From: Liolophura sinensis
Lineage: Eukaryota; Mollusca; Polyplacophora; Chitonida; Chitonidae
DNA length: 64,000 bases
Direction: 5' to 3'
Assembly: GCF_032854445.1 (NCBI RefSeq)
Contig: NC_088300.1
Coordinates: 7,686,001-7,750,000 of the forward strand
The position numbers and the translations under genes are program-made. Numbering within the stretch: position 1 is the first letter of the stretch; the number at the start of each line of letters is the position of its first letter. Under the pieces are notes generated by a model, which worked only from the letters and a program-made list of their open reading frames with translations, did no database searches and was not told the origin of the DNA. This document shows, piece after piece, positions 22,645 to 35,005 of this stretch.

Positions 22645-22872
22645 GGCATAATGACCCAGCAGCCTCTGAGCAATGCGATCATTGTGAGTTCAAGTTAAGC
22701 TGATGCTGGTTTCTGCTGTTTGTGGAAAGGTCTTTCAGCAACATGTGGTTGGCCATGAGCTTCCCAAGGGCTCTGCTCGGTTTCCTCCCACTATAATGCT
22801 GGCTGCCAATGTGTAAGTGAAATATCCTTGAGCACAGTGTGAAACACCATTCAATTAAATAAATAGTGAAAA
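22645..22872 (+). repeat. SINE family A, nearly full-length
   Basis: The tRNA-like head (GGTGGCATAATGACCCAGCA, B box GTGAGTTCAAGTT) leads into the core (GGAAAGGTCTTTCAGCAACA, GGGCTCTGCTCGGTTTCCTC, AATGCTGGCTGCC). It then reaches the tail GAAACACCATTCAATTAAATA. Its order is the same as the copy at 36758, with more substitutions, so it is older. Confidence 0.88.
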
Positions 22873-24509
22873 ATACTGAATAAGTAATAAATATACAATA
22901 TGGTGTACAAATACATGTATATGCATTGATTTTATTTGAGATTAATATTGTTTTTATATCATATCAATGCAGTAGATAAACTGAATCCTACAAATAGTGT
23001 CCAGTTAAAATATTCTAATTTTTAACTTTGTGTAAACTCTATATATTCCCAGATAATGTTGGCTACACTTATCCCAATTTGCTTATTACAAGAGTCTGTT
23101 ACACCTAAATTGCCTTTTTTGTCAACATTAAGCTGCATAAAGATTCGTTAATTTATTTGTAATACTTGCACTGGTATAAGTTCTAATGAAGTTAACAGTA
23201 CCTTTACTGACCTGCCCAAATTCAGTGCTATACATGTATATCCAGTATACCTTCACTAAAATGTACGTGTACATAACCTACAGTAACTTTCTTCCCTTTT
23301 TAGTCTTTCATAAAAACATAATTTCTAAAGTTGAAGGAAAAAGGTCAATGAAATAAATCCGGTGATAAATGTTTACACCGTGCCCATGGGAGGTAGTCAG
23401 TGTACATGTACACAGCTTGCGTATAAATGTACAAGTACATAACTCTGGAATGGTTCATCCCCTGGCCAAATACAGGCCTACAATGTGCTCAAGTAAACAT
23501 ACACATCTATCACCTCAAACTGCAAAGGGATCAGACATTTTTGCCTAAAAAGCATACATTCATTAAGAATTTATTTTGGAGAAAAACAAAAAACAAAAAA
23601 AATCCCAAGAGAATCAAAATGAACCAAAGAAGACAAAAATCCTCTGACAATACTGAAAATAGTGATCTTGAGATGGCAACCATTTGTCACTGACTATTAA
23701 AGATCAATATACTAGGCTGGATATCCGTACTACTGCTGATTAAATCTACAGATGGTTTCAGTCTGTGTCCATATTTCACCCTATAAATGCAAACTTTCCA
23801 ATCGTTTGCATCTCAGAAGAAAAACACACATATTTCAGAAATTCTCAACACAGTGTGTGCAATGTGGCATCCTGTGATATAATATACTGTATTTGTACTT
23901 GTATATTGAAATGAAGAGACTCAAGTACATTGTATGTGTCAATTGTTGAGATGGTCACCTCAGCTTGCACCTTAGTTGGAAAACTCGGTTGGCTTTTTAT
24001 GGTACGATACAACAGGTTTCAAACACTAATCAAAACTGCAGGAATTAAAAAGGGGCAGTATTGTATGTCAACAATTCAGAAAACTTCCCTTCCTAATTAT
24101 TAAAGTTTATTAATTCATAGTTTATTACTGACAAAAAAGAATTATTGTGGAGAACAGTAACTTAAATAAACAATGTGTACATGTACAAGGACATGGACAT
24201 GTATAATAACTTTGGTCATTTCATACACGGATGTACATGTACAGAAAAGGTAAACTTGGTACTGGTGTGCCACACCCAAAGTTCAACTGGGGTGGACTCT
24301 GAGATATAAAGATGAATTAATCTTTAAGCCATGTCATGATGTGAGAATACAAAAACATCTGGAATCAATATGGTTTTTGGAGGGAAACATACATATGTGA
24401 ATGCAATTTTGTAGGCAAAAGTGTTTAATAGCATCATCACTAGTGAAGAATTGACTGGGTTGTGTAAATACCTAAAATATCGTGTAAAAGTCCACCCATG
24501 CCATCAACT

Positions 24510-24990
24510 TACTAAGAGTGTTTAACAGTGTACTGGTCATCCCATGGGACTGTGCTCTCAGTATAAGAACAACGTTATTCATGTCCAATGTGGGATCATT
24601 ACTGATAAAAATTAATCTCACTGAGACATCCCGGATCCCACGACGATAGGCATTAGCACCAATGGTCAGTACACTGTGTATAACACTGTGGTGACTGTAG
24701 TGCTCACCACATGGACCATTAGCCCGATCAGACAAAATACTCCACTTTTCATTGGACAACAAGGGTCATATGGGGTACATATATATTCTTGAATACTGCA
24801 GACAATGTCAAATGTGTCTGCCATGTAGGTTATCTCCCTCTGTTGGGTTGTGAATACAACAGTCACAATATGAGAATTATTGACACCATATACTGGCCTA
24901 TCCTATCACTGAGTAACCATGTAACTAATAGTATCCTCATCAAGAATGACAATGGCTACATCAACATCTTCAACATGTACTTGCATGTGT
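24510..24990. repeat. Old dispersed repeat, copy 1
   Basis: Segments such as ATACTCCACTTTTCATTGGA, CAGACAATGTCAAATGTGTC and TAGGTTATCTCCCTCTGTTG recur in the same order, diverged, at about 47838-47960. The boundaries are not clear. Confidence 0.55.
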
Positions 24991-26563
24991 GGTAGAAATC
25001 ATTAAACAGCAGACATTTGCCACAGTTTAATACAGGAGGAACAAAAAAAAATGCTCCACTGCCTGCACACTAAAGATATAAGCTTACCGCACTTGCCCTG
25101 GATGAAACTGGATGAAATATGGTAAACTAATATGGCATGCACATGTTGCTCTCACCAAACAAAGTGTCTTCACTTAAAACAGGTGTGTTTGTGATAACCT
25201 CCTGCTGAACACACAAGAATCGAGAGGCTCATTGTCTGTCTGCTGTACACAAGAAAATCATTTATTTTGCATCCTTGGTTGACACAGTGTTTACACAGCT
25301 TTCAGCTACATGTACATGTATATGTTTACACAGTAGACCTCTGGTGTTTGATAATCTCTTCAGCAAGAAGGCAACAGTCTCAGAGCCTGAACAGCAAAAC
25401 AGGGGGCATGTGATTACATGTACATGTATAAGCTTACCAAGGATGGAATGTAATTCAATATTCATGTTCCATGCATGTACATGTGTGCATTTATGTAAGA
25501 TTCAGAATGTGTGGGAAGGAAGTTCATACAGGAGGAGCTGCAAATTGACCTTCATGTTTACAACCCTGCCCCCTCTTCCTGCTCTCCAAACACCCTTCAC
25601 TTTGGAAAAGGTTCCACTGCTCTAAATAAGGTTTTGCATGTTTGCTTTTTATATATTAGTTTTCATCACACTCAACCTGCCTTCCACAAAATGTATACCA
25701 ATGTGAACTACTGTATACCTTTAACCAATTATATATTGTCCCAAAACTGAAATGGACATAAACTGCATTATTGGTTGTTTCGCCTTACGTAACATGGCTA
25801 AAGCTAGTGTGACATCATCACTGCATAAGAAGATGGCCCGAGCAATGTATGTGTATGACAAACTGTCAGTAAGTTTGGGTGTGACATCTATCAGGTGTGT
25901 CATCTATCCAGTGTGACTTCTACATGTATCAGGCTATTAAGTACTGGCACACCAGACAAACATGTCCTCTAACATGTATGGCAAAGAGGCAAAGATACAC
26001 TTGATATCCATGTTAATAAAGATTTTCAAAAGCAATCAAATATATGTGAATATCGACCACTTACACATGTACATTTGGGCACTTCACATGGATTTTATTG
26101 ATGTATTCTGATGTTCTTTTTTTAAACTAATCTAATGCGTCCTTACACTTTACAACACGTCTTGCATGTAATACAGTTAACACTAATGCACCCACATGTG
26201 TTTTTACAGTTTTAAAACTTGTGAGCAGCTGAGTAATGTTTGTGTTTTTCAGTCTTAAACCATCTTTATATGCATGTACATATATTTCATTCTTCACACA
26301 CTCTTAACAATTACAACCATAGACCCTTGTGATCATAGGCCTATATGTTACATAAAGGGGTACAGCAATCGTCACTGGTTGGCTGGTCTGACAGGTACAT
26401 GTTGGCCAGTTCAAGCCATGCTGAGCTTAAAAGCTGAAGTTTTGATATGGCAGATTTACTCAAGTGAGACCAAAGCTCTACGGTTTAACCCAGAAAACCC
26501 TATTTCCACAGTCAGCCAATCTGCGCTGATCCTATATCCCTTTAACTTCAGTACACAACTTAC

Positions 26564-29500
26564 CTTCATTTCTCTCCGGCAACCGATTTATTCGCCAGAC
26601 CACTGCCCTGTACACATTTTCATATTTGGCTGTTCCAACAGATGCTTCCAGAAGGGCTGGAGCTAAAGATCCTTGAGCCATCATAGTAAGGCGCTCCAAA
26701 CCTTTTATTTTACCTGGTTTTCTGGTGGCCGATCTAAAGGAGCCATAGCCAAACCGTCTCTCGTAGCGGAACAGGTAAATCCACTGCTCAGGAATGGGAA
26801 AGTGAATTTCAATATCCTCACAGGGAAACTGGCCATGCTTTTTGCTGTTGGCATGGTAACCTGTGACTAAGAGGTCACAGCGTATCTCAACATGCGTTCC
26901 CTTCATGATCTGCTGAATTTTGGCCTGCAGAGGAAGCTCTCGGTTCTCTTTTGGCCGAGCTCTGAAGCGCATGAGCTCAAACTGACAGCCATCCAGAGGG
27001 TAGAATTTAATAGTATTTGTCTTTTCAAAAGCATCCCTATCAACAACACTATGAAATTCATAATCCTGGATTTTTATCCAGTCCTCAGTTTTCACAGGAA
27101 TAATGTCATGTCTTCCAACAACTTCTTTCCCTTTCCTTCTCTTATCATTCACACCTAACTCACATGAAGGCATGCCCGTTACAAATGCTAGGCAGAAGAT
27201 GCGCACACGAGACTTCTGAGCAATGATGTGTCCATCCTTGTCTATTGTGGCCTCAAACTCATCCCAAACTTCGACAGACACTTCATCTTTGGCGTAATTA
27301 AGAGTTTTGTCCCTGTGAGTTTCCATATTCATCAAAGCATCTTCAACTTCCCAAAGAAAAGTTCGCAAGTAATCCTTCTTTAAACTGCCAAATTTCAGCA
27401 GTTCAGAAACTTGAGGTGTATGATCTAGAATCATTGTTGCTTTTGGTTTCCGCACAAAATTTGGTGTAATTCTTTCAGCCCTGATGCCCACTTTTTCTCT
27501 GTAGAAGATGTACTGGAGTTTGACTGTGTGTATTTTGCCATACTGATCATATTGTTGTAGTGCTATCTCTGACAGAGAGTAACAAGGTTGGAGAGGCAAT
27601 TCCTGAAAAGGTTCCCGCTCACCTTCATCTGTGTATAATTTCAACACTGGACCGTCTTTGACATGGACTAACTTCACAAACACATTCTTCCAATAGCGAT
27701 TTCCTGTGATTTTCTTCTTTGTTGGCTGCCTCAGCATTAGGTGCCAGCCACTACCCTCAAACTTTGGATGAAACTGTTCTAGAGGTCCAGGTGGCTCCTC
27801 GTCATCTGGGGTGCTGCTTTCAGTCGAAGTGCTCATGGCCATCTCCAGTTTTGCCTTCTCTGATTCTTCAGAGACTTCAAATTTGGCAAATTCTTCTTCA
27901 GGTGGTGAATCTCTGTCAAACGGGTTTTCTCGGAAAGGCATTGCTGAAGTTTTCGGTGGTGGTGGAATGGGAGGAGCATTGCCTACAGGCTTCCTACTAC
28001 ACGGTTTTATCTCCAGCTTCAGCGGAACTCCAGCAAAATCTTCTTCTGCATCATCTTCCCCTGGTTCTACAAGCTGATTATCCCCTGCAGCAGAGACCGC
28101 CTCAAATATAGACACAGGTCCTCGTTCAGAGGGTTCAAGCTGTTGAGCATTATTTACCCCAAAGGGATCAAAAGTATCTGAATCACTAACACCAGTATTG
28201 CCCTCAAACAAAAATGCAGATAGATCACTGGCTGGGGCAGGAGCAGATGTGTCTGTCCCTTCATCCAGAAATGGGTTTTTGGAAATAATAGTTTCACTTG
28301 AAAATGTGGCAAAGTCATCAGAGAGAAAAGGATTTTTGTTCACATCAACCTGAGATTTTTCCTCGCTAAATCCTGCATCTGACTGACCTGAAGAGAAAGA
28401 CGCATCCAAGAATGGATTATTGGAGGCAGCTGTTTCCGACTGACCAAGACCCCATGCGGAGAAAGCATCAACTGTATCCGATGGAGCCACTTTACCAAAG
28501 AAATCCTCATCAAAGTCTTGTACTGGCTTTACTACATGTACAGCTACCTCTTCCTCTGAAGTTTTAGTGTCAAATGCTTCCTCAAAATCTTTGTGGGAGG
28601 AATCAGGTTTGTTCACACAGACCACACTTTCTGGAACAAAATGAGAAACACTGCTGTCTTTACTTTGAACAACTGGTTTAATCCCCATATCTGATCTTTC
28701 TGAGAAAATATTTGGCTGCTGTGGTTGTTGAGGCTTTTTTTCTTCAACTTCACCATCAGTACCACTTGGTGCTTGACCAGATTTATCAAAGAAACTCATT
28801 TCTGTGTGAGGGTCACCCACCTCTTCAAGAGTCTGAGAAAACCAAGGATTAGGAGCTTCTGACTGAGCTTTTGTTAAAGGCTCTGACATATCAGCTTTTG
28901 AAAACAAGCTTGTACCAGAGGTGTCAAATGGGTTAATAGAAGAAGTAACATTTGAACTCATAGAAGAAAATGGATTTTCTCCAGTTGGCCTTGAGGTCTG
29001 ACGTGGATTATTATCAACAATATGTGAGTCATCTGATATCGTTTGGAATGGGTCAAATGCAACTGCAGGGTGTGCAGGGCTTGGCTCACTAGCTTTCTCT
29101 GTGCAATTCAAGCCAAGAAAATCATCCATGATGCTGTTCACCAACTCCTTGGCAGAGGAATCTTCTGGTTGTGGATGGGAATCTGCATTTCCCATTCCTC
29201 CTAATAAATCTGAGTCAAAGACACATGGACTGGACCTCTGAGAGGACTGAGAACTGTCTGTGACAGAACTGAAGAGAAGTTCCACTGTTTTAGATTTAGG
29301 AGCTGGCACAGGTTCTGAAAGTGGATCAAAGGAATCTGTGGTATGTGTATTTGTATTCTCCATCTGACTATCAAGGCCTAGCCCTAAGAGATCTTCACTT
29401 AACAAACTCCCAGCAGGCTGGCCAGGCTCTGAGCTCTGGGTAGACATCTCACCAAGGCCAAGCAGATCCATACTGACTGTAGGCAAGTTATCGTCACTTA

Positions 29501-30373
29501 AAATGTCTCCCTGTGTCAAATCTTCTTGACTTGTTCTCACACTATTGCTAGGCACCCGTGGTGATATTCTAGGAGAGGGAACAGGTGTGACCTCCAAGTG
29601 AAGCAAGTCTGTTCCTGTGTCAATCAGCTCCGTGTCTGTAATATTGTCATCATAAGCTGCCCAAGACAAATCTAGCTGATCATTTTTAATCACATCTATA
29701 TCAATTTCTGTTAATCTGTCGTCCTTTTCTAGCTGTTCTTGATCAAAGCTCACCCAAGTCCCTCCAGCTGCCTGTCCCCCAGCCTTGACAGTACCATCTG
29801 GAGAATCAGCTACAGTGGTGGACGCTAGTTTAGTGAGGTTGCTCCTGGTCTGCTGAACAGTTTGTTTGATTCTTTCTTGCATTTCCTGAAAAGCCCGCCA
29901 TTCTTCAGAGTCCTCATCAATCTTACCACCTTGAACTCCTGCAGCTTCATCAGTCAAGTTTTCATGTGAGGGAGAGAGAGATGGGGACTTTGATCGACTA
30001 GAGCTCTTCCCTCCCGATTTGGATAAGGCCTTGGCAAGTGACTTGCCAACAGATTTGGAAGGGGATTTCAGAGGGGATTTGGGGTAAGGGTGTTTGAGGG
30101 CTGCTTTGGTTTTCTTGGCACCTTCCTTGGCTCTTGACAGGAGACCGCTAAGTCCTTTAGAAGATTTCTTTGCTTTGCTATGTGAGTAACTTCCAAGATC
30201 TAGATTAGATTTTAAAGGGGTGTTTGTTGGGGACAACTGATTGTCTTCAGGGGGAGTTTTCTCCTCTACTTTCTCTTTTTCACCATTGGTGGGTGATGGC
30301 AAGTCCACACACAAAGATGAAGATTCATCAAAGGACCCACTCATTGCTGGTCTGCTGACAGCCCCAATTGGTC
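26564..30373 (-). CDS. Stonin/stoned-B-like endocytic adaptor, main 3.8-kb exon
   Basis: Stonins are clathrin/AP-2 associated adaptors that sort synaptotagmin into endocytic vesicles (vertebrate STON1/2, Drosophila StnB, nematode UNC-41). The minus-strand acceptor TTTAATTTCAG precedes 30373. The most likely start is the ATG at 30344 (MSGSFDESSS); the longer open frame to 30413 would read through the acceptor. Counting from that Met, a Lys/Ser-rich basic stretch lies at about 60-130. A WVSF motif (WVxF type, which binds the AP-2 alpha ear in stonins) is near 196. Six NPF motifs for EH-domain partners lie near 456, 471, 644, 670, 690 and 803, and two DPF motifs are present. A proline-rich PPIPPPP sits near 790. 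The stonin homology domain covers about 860-1010 (GWHLMLRQPTKKK, NRYWKNVFVKL), and the mu-homology domain runs from about 1015 into the last exon. The donor is GAAG|GTAAGT after 26564. At 1344 residues it is close to StnB-type length. Any 5' UTR exons were not found. Confidence 0.93.
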
Positions 30374-30592
30374 CTGAAATTAAACAAGAGATGCCATGAG
30401 AAACAAAATTCAATAATATCCAACAAAGGTGCTACACAGTGGACTCTATTCTCACAGTTTTCATAAATTGCTTTTACAATAGTTTCATATTTTGATAAAC
30501 TGTTTTATTTTGGCTTCATTTTTGTTTGTTTGTTTTTTTGTTTTTGATGTGGCTTTTTTCAAAAAACCTTTTTTTCTCTTTTCTTTTGGATG

Positions 30593-30855
30593 TGGAATCA
30601 TTTTAGCACTATAGACAGTACAAGTGAGAATCATTTTAGCATTATTGATAGTACACCTCAGAATCATTTTAGCACTATTGATAGTACACCTCAGAATCAT
30701 TTTAACACTATAGACAGTACAAGTCAGAATCATTTTAACACTAAAGATAGTACAAGTCAGAATCATTTTAACACTATAGATAGTACACGTCAGAATCATT
30801 TTAACACTATAGATAGTACAAGTCAGAATCATTTTAACACTAGACAGTACAAGTC
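30593..30855. repeat. 33-bp tandem repeat, about 8 copies
   Basis: GAATCATTTTARCACTATAG plus ATAGTACAAGTCA repeats with an exact 33-bp spacing (GAATCA at 30595, 30628 and onward). Open frames on both strands follow from the period. It lies about 220 bp upstream of the stonin-like exon acceptor, inside its 5' intron. Confidence 0.95.
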
Positions 30856-31914
30856 ACCAATTATCTGAAAGGCAATAATTTGGGCTATTCTTGGTAAGTA
30901 GAGAAAATTTGATTTGATTAGCAAGTATGGATTTTTTGCAAAATATCCTGCACAGCCTCATATAATATTCACATAATATTTCATGTCAGATATTATTTTG
31001 GGCTTGAACCAAAAGAAATAAATACACAAACTCCATTTATTATTACTTGGACACTGGACAACTCCGTGTTGTGTTTTGCTTAAATCTTAAAACCTGAGTT
31101 AGCTTAAATACATTTCTGAACAATGAGCTTTGACATACAACACTATGCCATAATACAGAGCTCTCAAATTATATGTGTTCCAACTGCGACAGGGGCTTGG
31201 GGATTGAGGCTGGCCTAATACCACATATAAATCACACTAATCCACTTAATCTGCTGATCTCAGAGTCAGCCTTCAGTGCGCTAGGGTCAGATATAGACCT
31301 GAAACACCAGTATTGTGTTTGTGGAAACATGAACCAGGATACAGTATGTGTTTACACATACATAATCAAACTGGCAAATTCAGCTGAACGGACTGTTCAT
31401 ACTCAATGAAGTTTATTATATTATTATATCTTTTATCTGGTTATTGACTGTACATTGATACTAGCAAACTACAGGTCTGGGTTTGTCTGGGTGTTGAAAA
31501 AAGTTCCCTTTGTTTGGACCAGAAAACTCCCATCATCACTAACTAAATGTACTGCCTTTACAAGAGGGCCCTCTTTGCCTTGACAACAAAATCCCATCAG
31601 CCCTCCACCTCACTGATATTACGTACACATACACTCCTTCCCCACCTCCAAATTTACTTGCTTCCTGTCCTCTAACAATTTGCAATTTATAAGAACAAAT
31701 TGAAAAAGTGACAATGCTGGTCAGCCTTAACACACACGCCCCTAAAGCGCACCAGACGGATTTTTTTGCTTGTACGGGCGTATTTTGTGAAATTCTAAAA
31801 ATTTGCCTACTGTGTCTGTGCTGGGGACAGCATATTTTGCTGGCGATCTTGTCCACCCCCAAATTCACTTGCAGCAAACATGTCATATGTTAACGAAGAA
31901 ATACACCAGTGATT

Positions 31915-32125
31915 ACCCTCTGTCCATGTAGTGTGTCCGCTCCAGCGAATTTTGGCAATCGAGACGAGCGAGCTGACCAATCAAACACGGAATTGTGTTG
32001 ACCTGTGACATTTTGTTTGTGTCACATGCTTTATTAGGTCACATGACATAATCCACTGATACGATCAACAGAAAGTGTGTCTGTAACTATGGTGCGAATA
32101 TCATCAGCGTATTTCGCAGGCGATT
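31915..32125. promoter_or_regulatory. CpG-dense patch with an inverted CCAAT box, candidate promoter
   Basis: Around 31938-32000 there are at least six CpGs in 60 bp (CCGCTCCAGCG, GAGACGAGCGAGC), against a CpG-poor background. A CCAAT sequence lies at about 31978 (GACCAATCAAACACGG), which reads ATTGG on the minus strand. It is about 1.6 kb upstream of the stonin-like exon and could host its first exon. No TATA box or initiator is clear. Confidence 0.2.
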
Positions 32126-32604
32126 AAGTTCGTCTCTACAAGCGGAAAAAAATCTGTCTAGTATTGGTCACCTCCAGTTGCCTCGTAATGCATCTCCATT
32201 ATACCACTTATGACACATAAGACAAAAATAAGGCAAAATAGGGCAAATAATGCATCGCAGGCACAATGGCAGACTCCTATCATAATACAGGCTTCAAAAT
32301 GCCCACTTACACTTTTCCACTAATAACACTATAATTATCAACAAAATGATCGCCTAAAAGTTGTCCATTAATTTTTGGATACCAAAATGAAGATATGATT
32401 GAAATCTGACCTTCCTGTGACTGAGCAAACAGTGGATTTGGACAGCATTTATACCCACCCACACAGGCAGACAGACACACTATTTCCAAAATATGTATAA
32501 GATATATATACATTTGTATGTTATGTGCATTCACAAGTCACAGTTACAAGGTTATTTCTGGCTGGTAGAGACTTGATCCTTTCATGATAATCAATATACT
32601 GGCA

Positions 32605-32810
32605 TTTATGTTTTCCATGCACCACATCCACATATACATATATGTTTCCATGAACCACATCCACACATACACGTTTCCACGCACCATATCCACATATACA
32701 TGTTTACATGCACAGTATCTACATGTACATATATGTTTTCATGCACCACATCCACATATACACGTTTCCACGCACCACATCCACATGCACCACATCTACA
32801 TGTACATGAC
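32605..32810. repeat. Minisatellite of about 27-33 bp, left block
   Basis: Units of the form TTTCCATGCACCACATCCAC plus ATATACATATATG form the same array as 33165-33850. A SINE family B copy separates the two blocks. Confidence 0.9.
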
Positions 32811-33160
32811 TGGCTCGGATAGCACAGTTGGTAGACCATCTGCTTCTGAACAGGTAGATCCAGGATCAATCCTGGGTCGAGTCACACCTAAGACTTTAAA
32901 AGAGGAAGTTGTAACTTCCTCGCTTGGCGTTCAGCATGAAGGGGATAGTGCAATGACTGGTTGACCCTTATAAGTATAATGGCCCGGGCGGGGCGGCTTC
33001 GGTAAGTTGTCTCAGTAAAGCAGCACTAAATAAAAGAGCGGTGGAAATCTGTTCTGCAACAAGGATGTACATTACATCCACCTTAAGGATTCCTTCATCG
33101 TCATATGACTGAAAAATTGTTGAACTCAATGTTAAACCCCAAGCACTCACTCACTCTACA
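32811..33160 (+). repeat. SINE family B, full-length, inserted in a minisatellite
   Basis: The tRNA-like head (TGGCTCGGATAGCACAGTTG GTAGA, B-box-like GGATCAATCC) begins at about 32811. The body includes GAAGTTGTAACTTCCTCGCT and GGCCCGGGCGGGGCGGCTTC. The 3' part is TCATATGACTGAAAAATTGT, then TTAAACCCCAAGCACTCACT. The same tail, inverted, is found at 6461-6485 and at about 54455-54520. The A box resembles animal tRNAs, but the body is too long for a tRNA gene. Confidence 0.85.
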
Positions 33161-33164
33161 TATA

Positions 33165-33850
33165 AATGTACATGCACGTTTTTCATGCACCACATCCACA
33201 TATACATGTTTCCATGCACTGCATCTACATGTACAAGTTTCCATGCACCACATCTACACGTACACATGTTTCTATGCGCCACATCTACATGTACACATGT
33301 TTCTATGCACCGCATCTACATATACATATTTCCATGCACCGCATCTACATGTACATATGTTACGATGCACTGTATCTACATGTACATATGTTTCTATGCA
33401 CTGTATCTACATATACATGTTTCTACGCACTGCATCTACATATACATGTTTCCATGCACCGCATCTACATGCACACATGTTACGATGCACCACATCTACA
33501 TGTACACGTTATGATGCACCACATCTACACATACACATTTCTATGCACCACATCTACATGTATAAAATGTACACATGTTTCTATGCACTGCATCTACATG
33601 TTTCTATGCACTGCATCTACATATACATGTTTCCAAGCACCGCATCTACATGTACACATTTCTATGCACCGCATCCACATGTACATATATGTTTCCATGC
33701 ACCGCATCTACATATACATATATGTTTCCATGCACCACATCCACATGTACATATATGTTTCCATGCACCGCATCCACATATACATTTCCATGCACCACAT
33801 CCACATGTACATATATGTTTCCATGCACCACATCCATATGTACATGTATA
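33165..33850. repeat. Minisatellite of about 27-33 bp, right block
   Basis: Over twenty units of TTTCYATGCACYRCATCTAC plus ATGTACAY are present, with variable tails (ATATATG, ACACATG, TACGATG). Several overlapping open frames on both strands here (for example 33105-33899) are repeat artefacts rich in His, Met and Tyr. Confidence 0.95.
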
Positions 33851-34139
33851 TATAGCCTGCTTTAGGGGACAGCATGAGAATGTACCTGTATCTAAATAGT
33901 GCACATTTGTGCAGTGTACTTAAAAGTGCATTTTAAATGTCAGCAACAAAATGTTTTTCTTTTGCTCTGTTTTTCTGGTTTTGTGGAAATTGTATGGTCA
34001 GATTCTCGGCTTCCACTTTTTAAAATACATATATATGTATAAAACAGCCACTAAACTAACTTAGAATTGGTGCCAGGGCTACCAAAAAGTGCACCTGTAT
34101 GAGATTCATGAATGCAAAACTTCAGCTCAATGCATAAAG

Positions 34140-34640
34140 AACTGAAATCGTGAGTTTGGTAATTTATGGTAATTAACATGGTCACAGCCCATCAGCGATG
34201 GAATATCCCCCCAGCGTCACTGTGCTTTACATGTCAGGAATTCAATAATTCAGGGTCATTCATATGTACACACCGAATCAACGATGGAATATCCCCTCAT
34301 GCTATTCTGCTCTACATGTGTGCATATCCTGAGCTCAACACCTGCTGTAATATTTCAGAAACCACCCGTAATACTTTCTTTACCTTTGATTCTTATACAC
34401 AATACACTAAGTCAAGAATTCAATATTTTACGGTACTTATTATGTACACATTCACTCAACGATGGGTAACCCCTCTCGTGTTATTCTACTCTACATGTGT
34501 GCAAACCCTGAGCTTAACACATGCAGTACTCACTTTTTGAGAAACCACCCCTAACACTTTGTTTAGCATTGATTCTTATACACAATAAACTAAGTCGGGA
34601 ATTCAGTAATTTATGGACTTAATATGTACACACAGAATCA
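34140..34640. repeat. Tandem cluster of a dispersed repeat of about 180 bp (3 partial copies)
   Basis: GATGGAATATCCCC occurs at about 34197 and 34283, and GATGGGTAACCCC at about 34461. The following blocks recur in order: TCTACATGTGTGCA, CCTGAGCTYAACAC, GAAACCACCC, GATTCTTATACACAATA and AATTCARTAWTTTA. A diverged single copy is at about 55525-55700. Confidence 0.8.
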
Positions 34641-34837
34641 AGAAAAAAGAGCTAAAAAGCAATATATCAAAACATAATATCTAGCATGGGCAAATATGAG
34701 AAGGTTTTGAAAACATGCACCACTGCTGCCCAAAACGTAAAGAAGCAAGCATCCTCTGAACATTCAATGTACTTGTGAGAGATCTTTCATACCCTGACAG
34801 AGTAACTGTCTTGGTACTGCCCTAGATGAACAGATAA

Positions 34838-35005
34838 CAGATGAACCATCAAACAGTTACAGATGAACCATGAAACTGTTACCGATGAACCATGAAAAAG
34901 CTACAGATGAACCCTGAAACCATTACAGATGAACCATGAAACAGCTACAGATGAACCGTGAAACCGTTACGGATGAACCATGAAACAGCTACAAATGAAC
35001 CATGT
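34838..35005. repeat. 22-bp tandem repeat, about 7 copies
   Basis: ACAGATGAACCATGAAACAG plus CT or TT units (22 bp) are present with alternating endings (AGCTACAG and CGTTAC). Confidence 0.9.

Larger units (their letters stand above)
22459..26563 (-). other. Stonin-like gene intron (4.1 kb)
   Basis: On the minus strand it starts at the donor AAG|GTAAGT (26563 downward) and ends at the acceptor at 22459. It contains a plus-oriented full-length SINE A (about 22645-22870), an old dispersed repeat (about 24510-24990, also found at 47830-47980) and many TACATGTA clusters. No coding exon is seen inside. Confidence 0.8.

Noticed and set aside
26274-28111. Plus-strand ORFs over the stonin exon
   Set aside because: They are antisense shadows of a strongly supported minus-strand coding exon.
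30344-30413. Upstream extension of the stonin frame to 30413 (MNFVSHGIS...)
   Set aside because: It crosses a good splice acceptor (TTTAATTTCAG) at 30374. The internal ATG at 30344 is the likelier start.
32811-32885. Possible functional tRNA gene
   Set aside because: The A box and B box are present, but the sequence continues into a 350-bp SINE body with a tail shared by other copies. No clean acceptor stem is seen.
33105-33904. His/Met/Tyr-rich ORFs up to 264 codons on both strands
   Set aside because: Minisatellite translation; all frames are open because of the unit composition.
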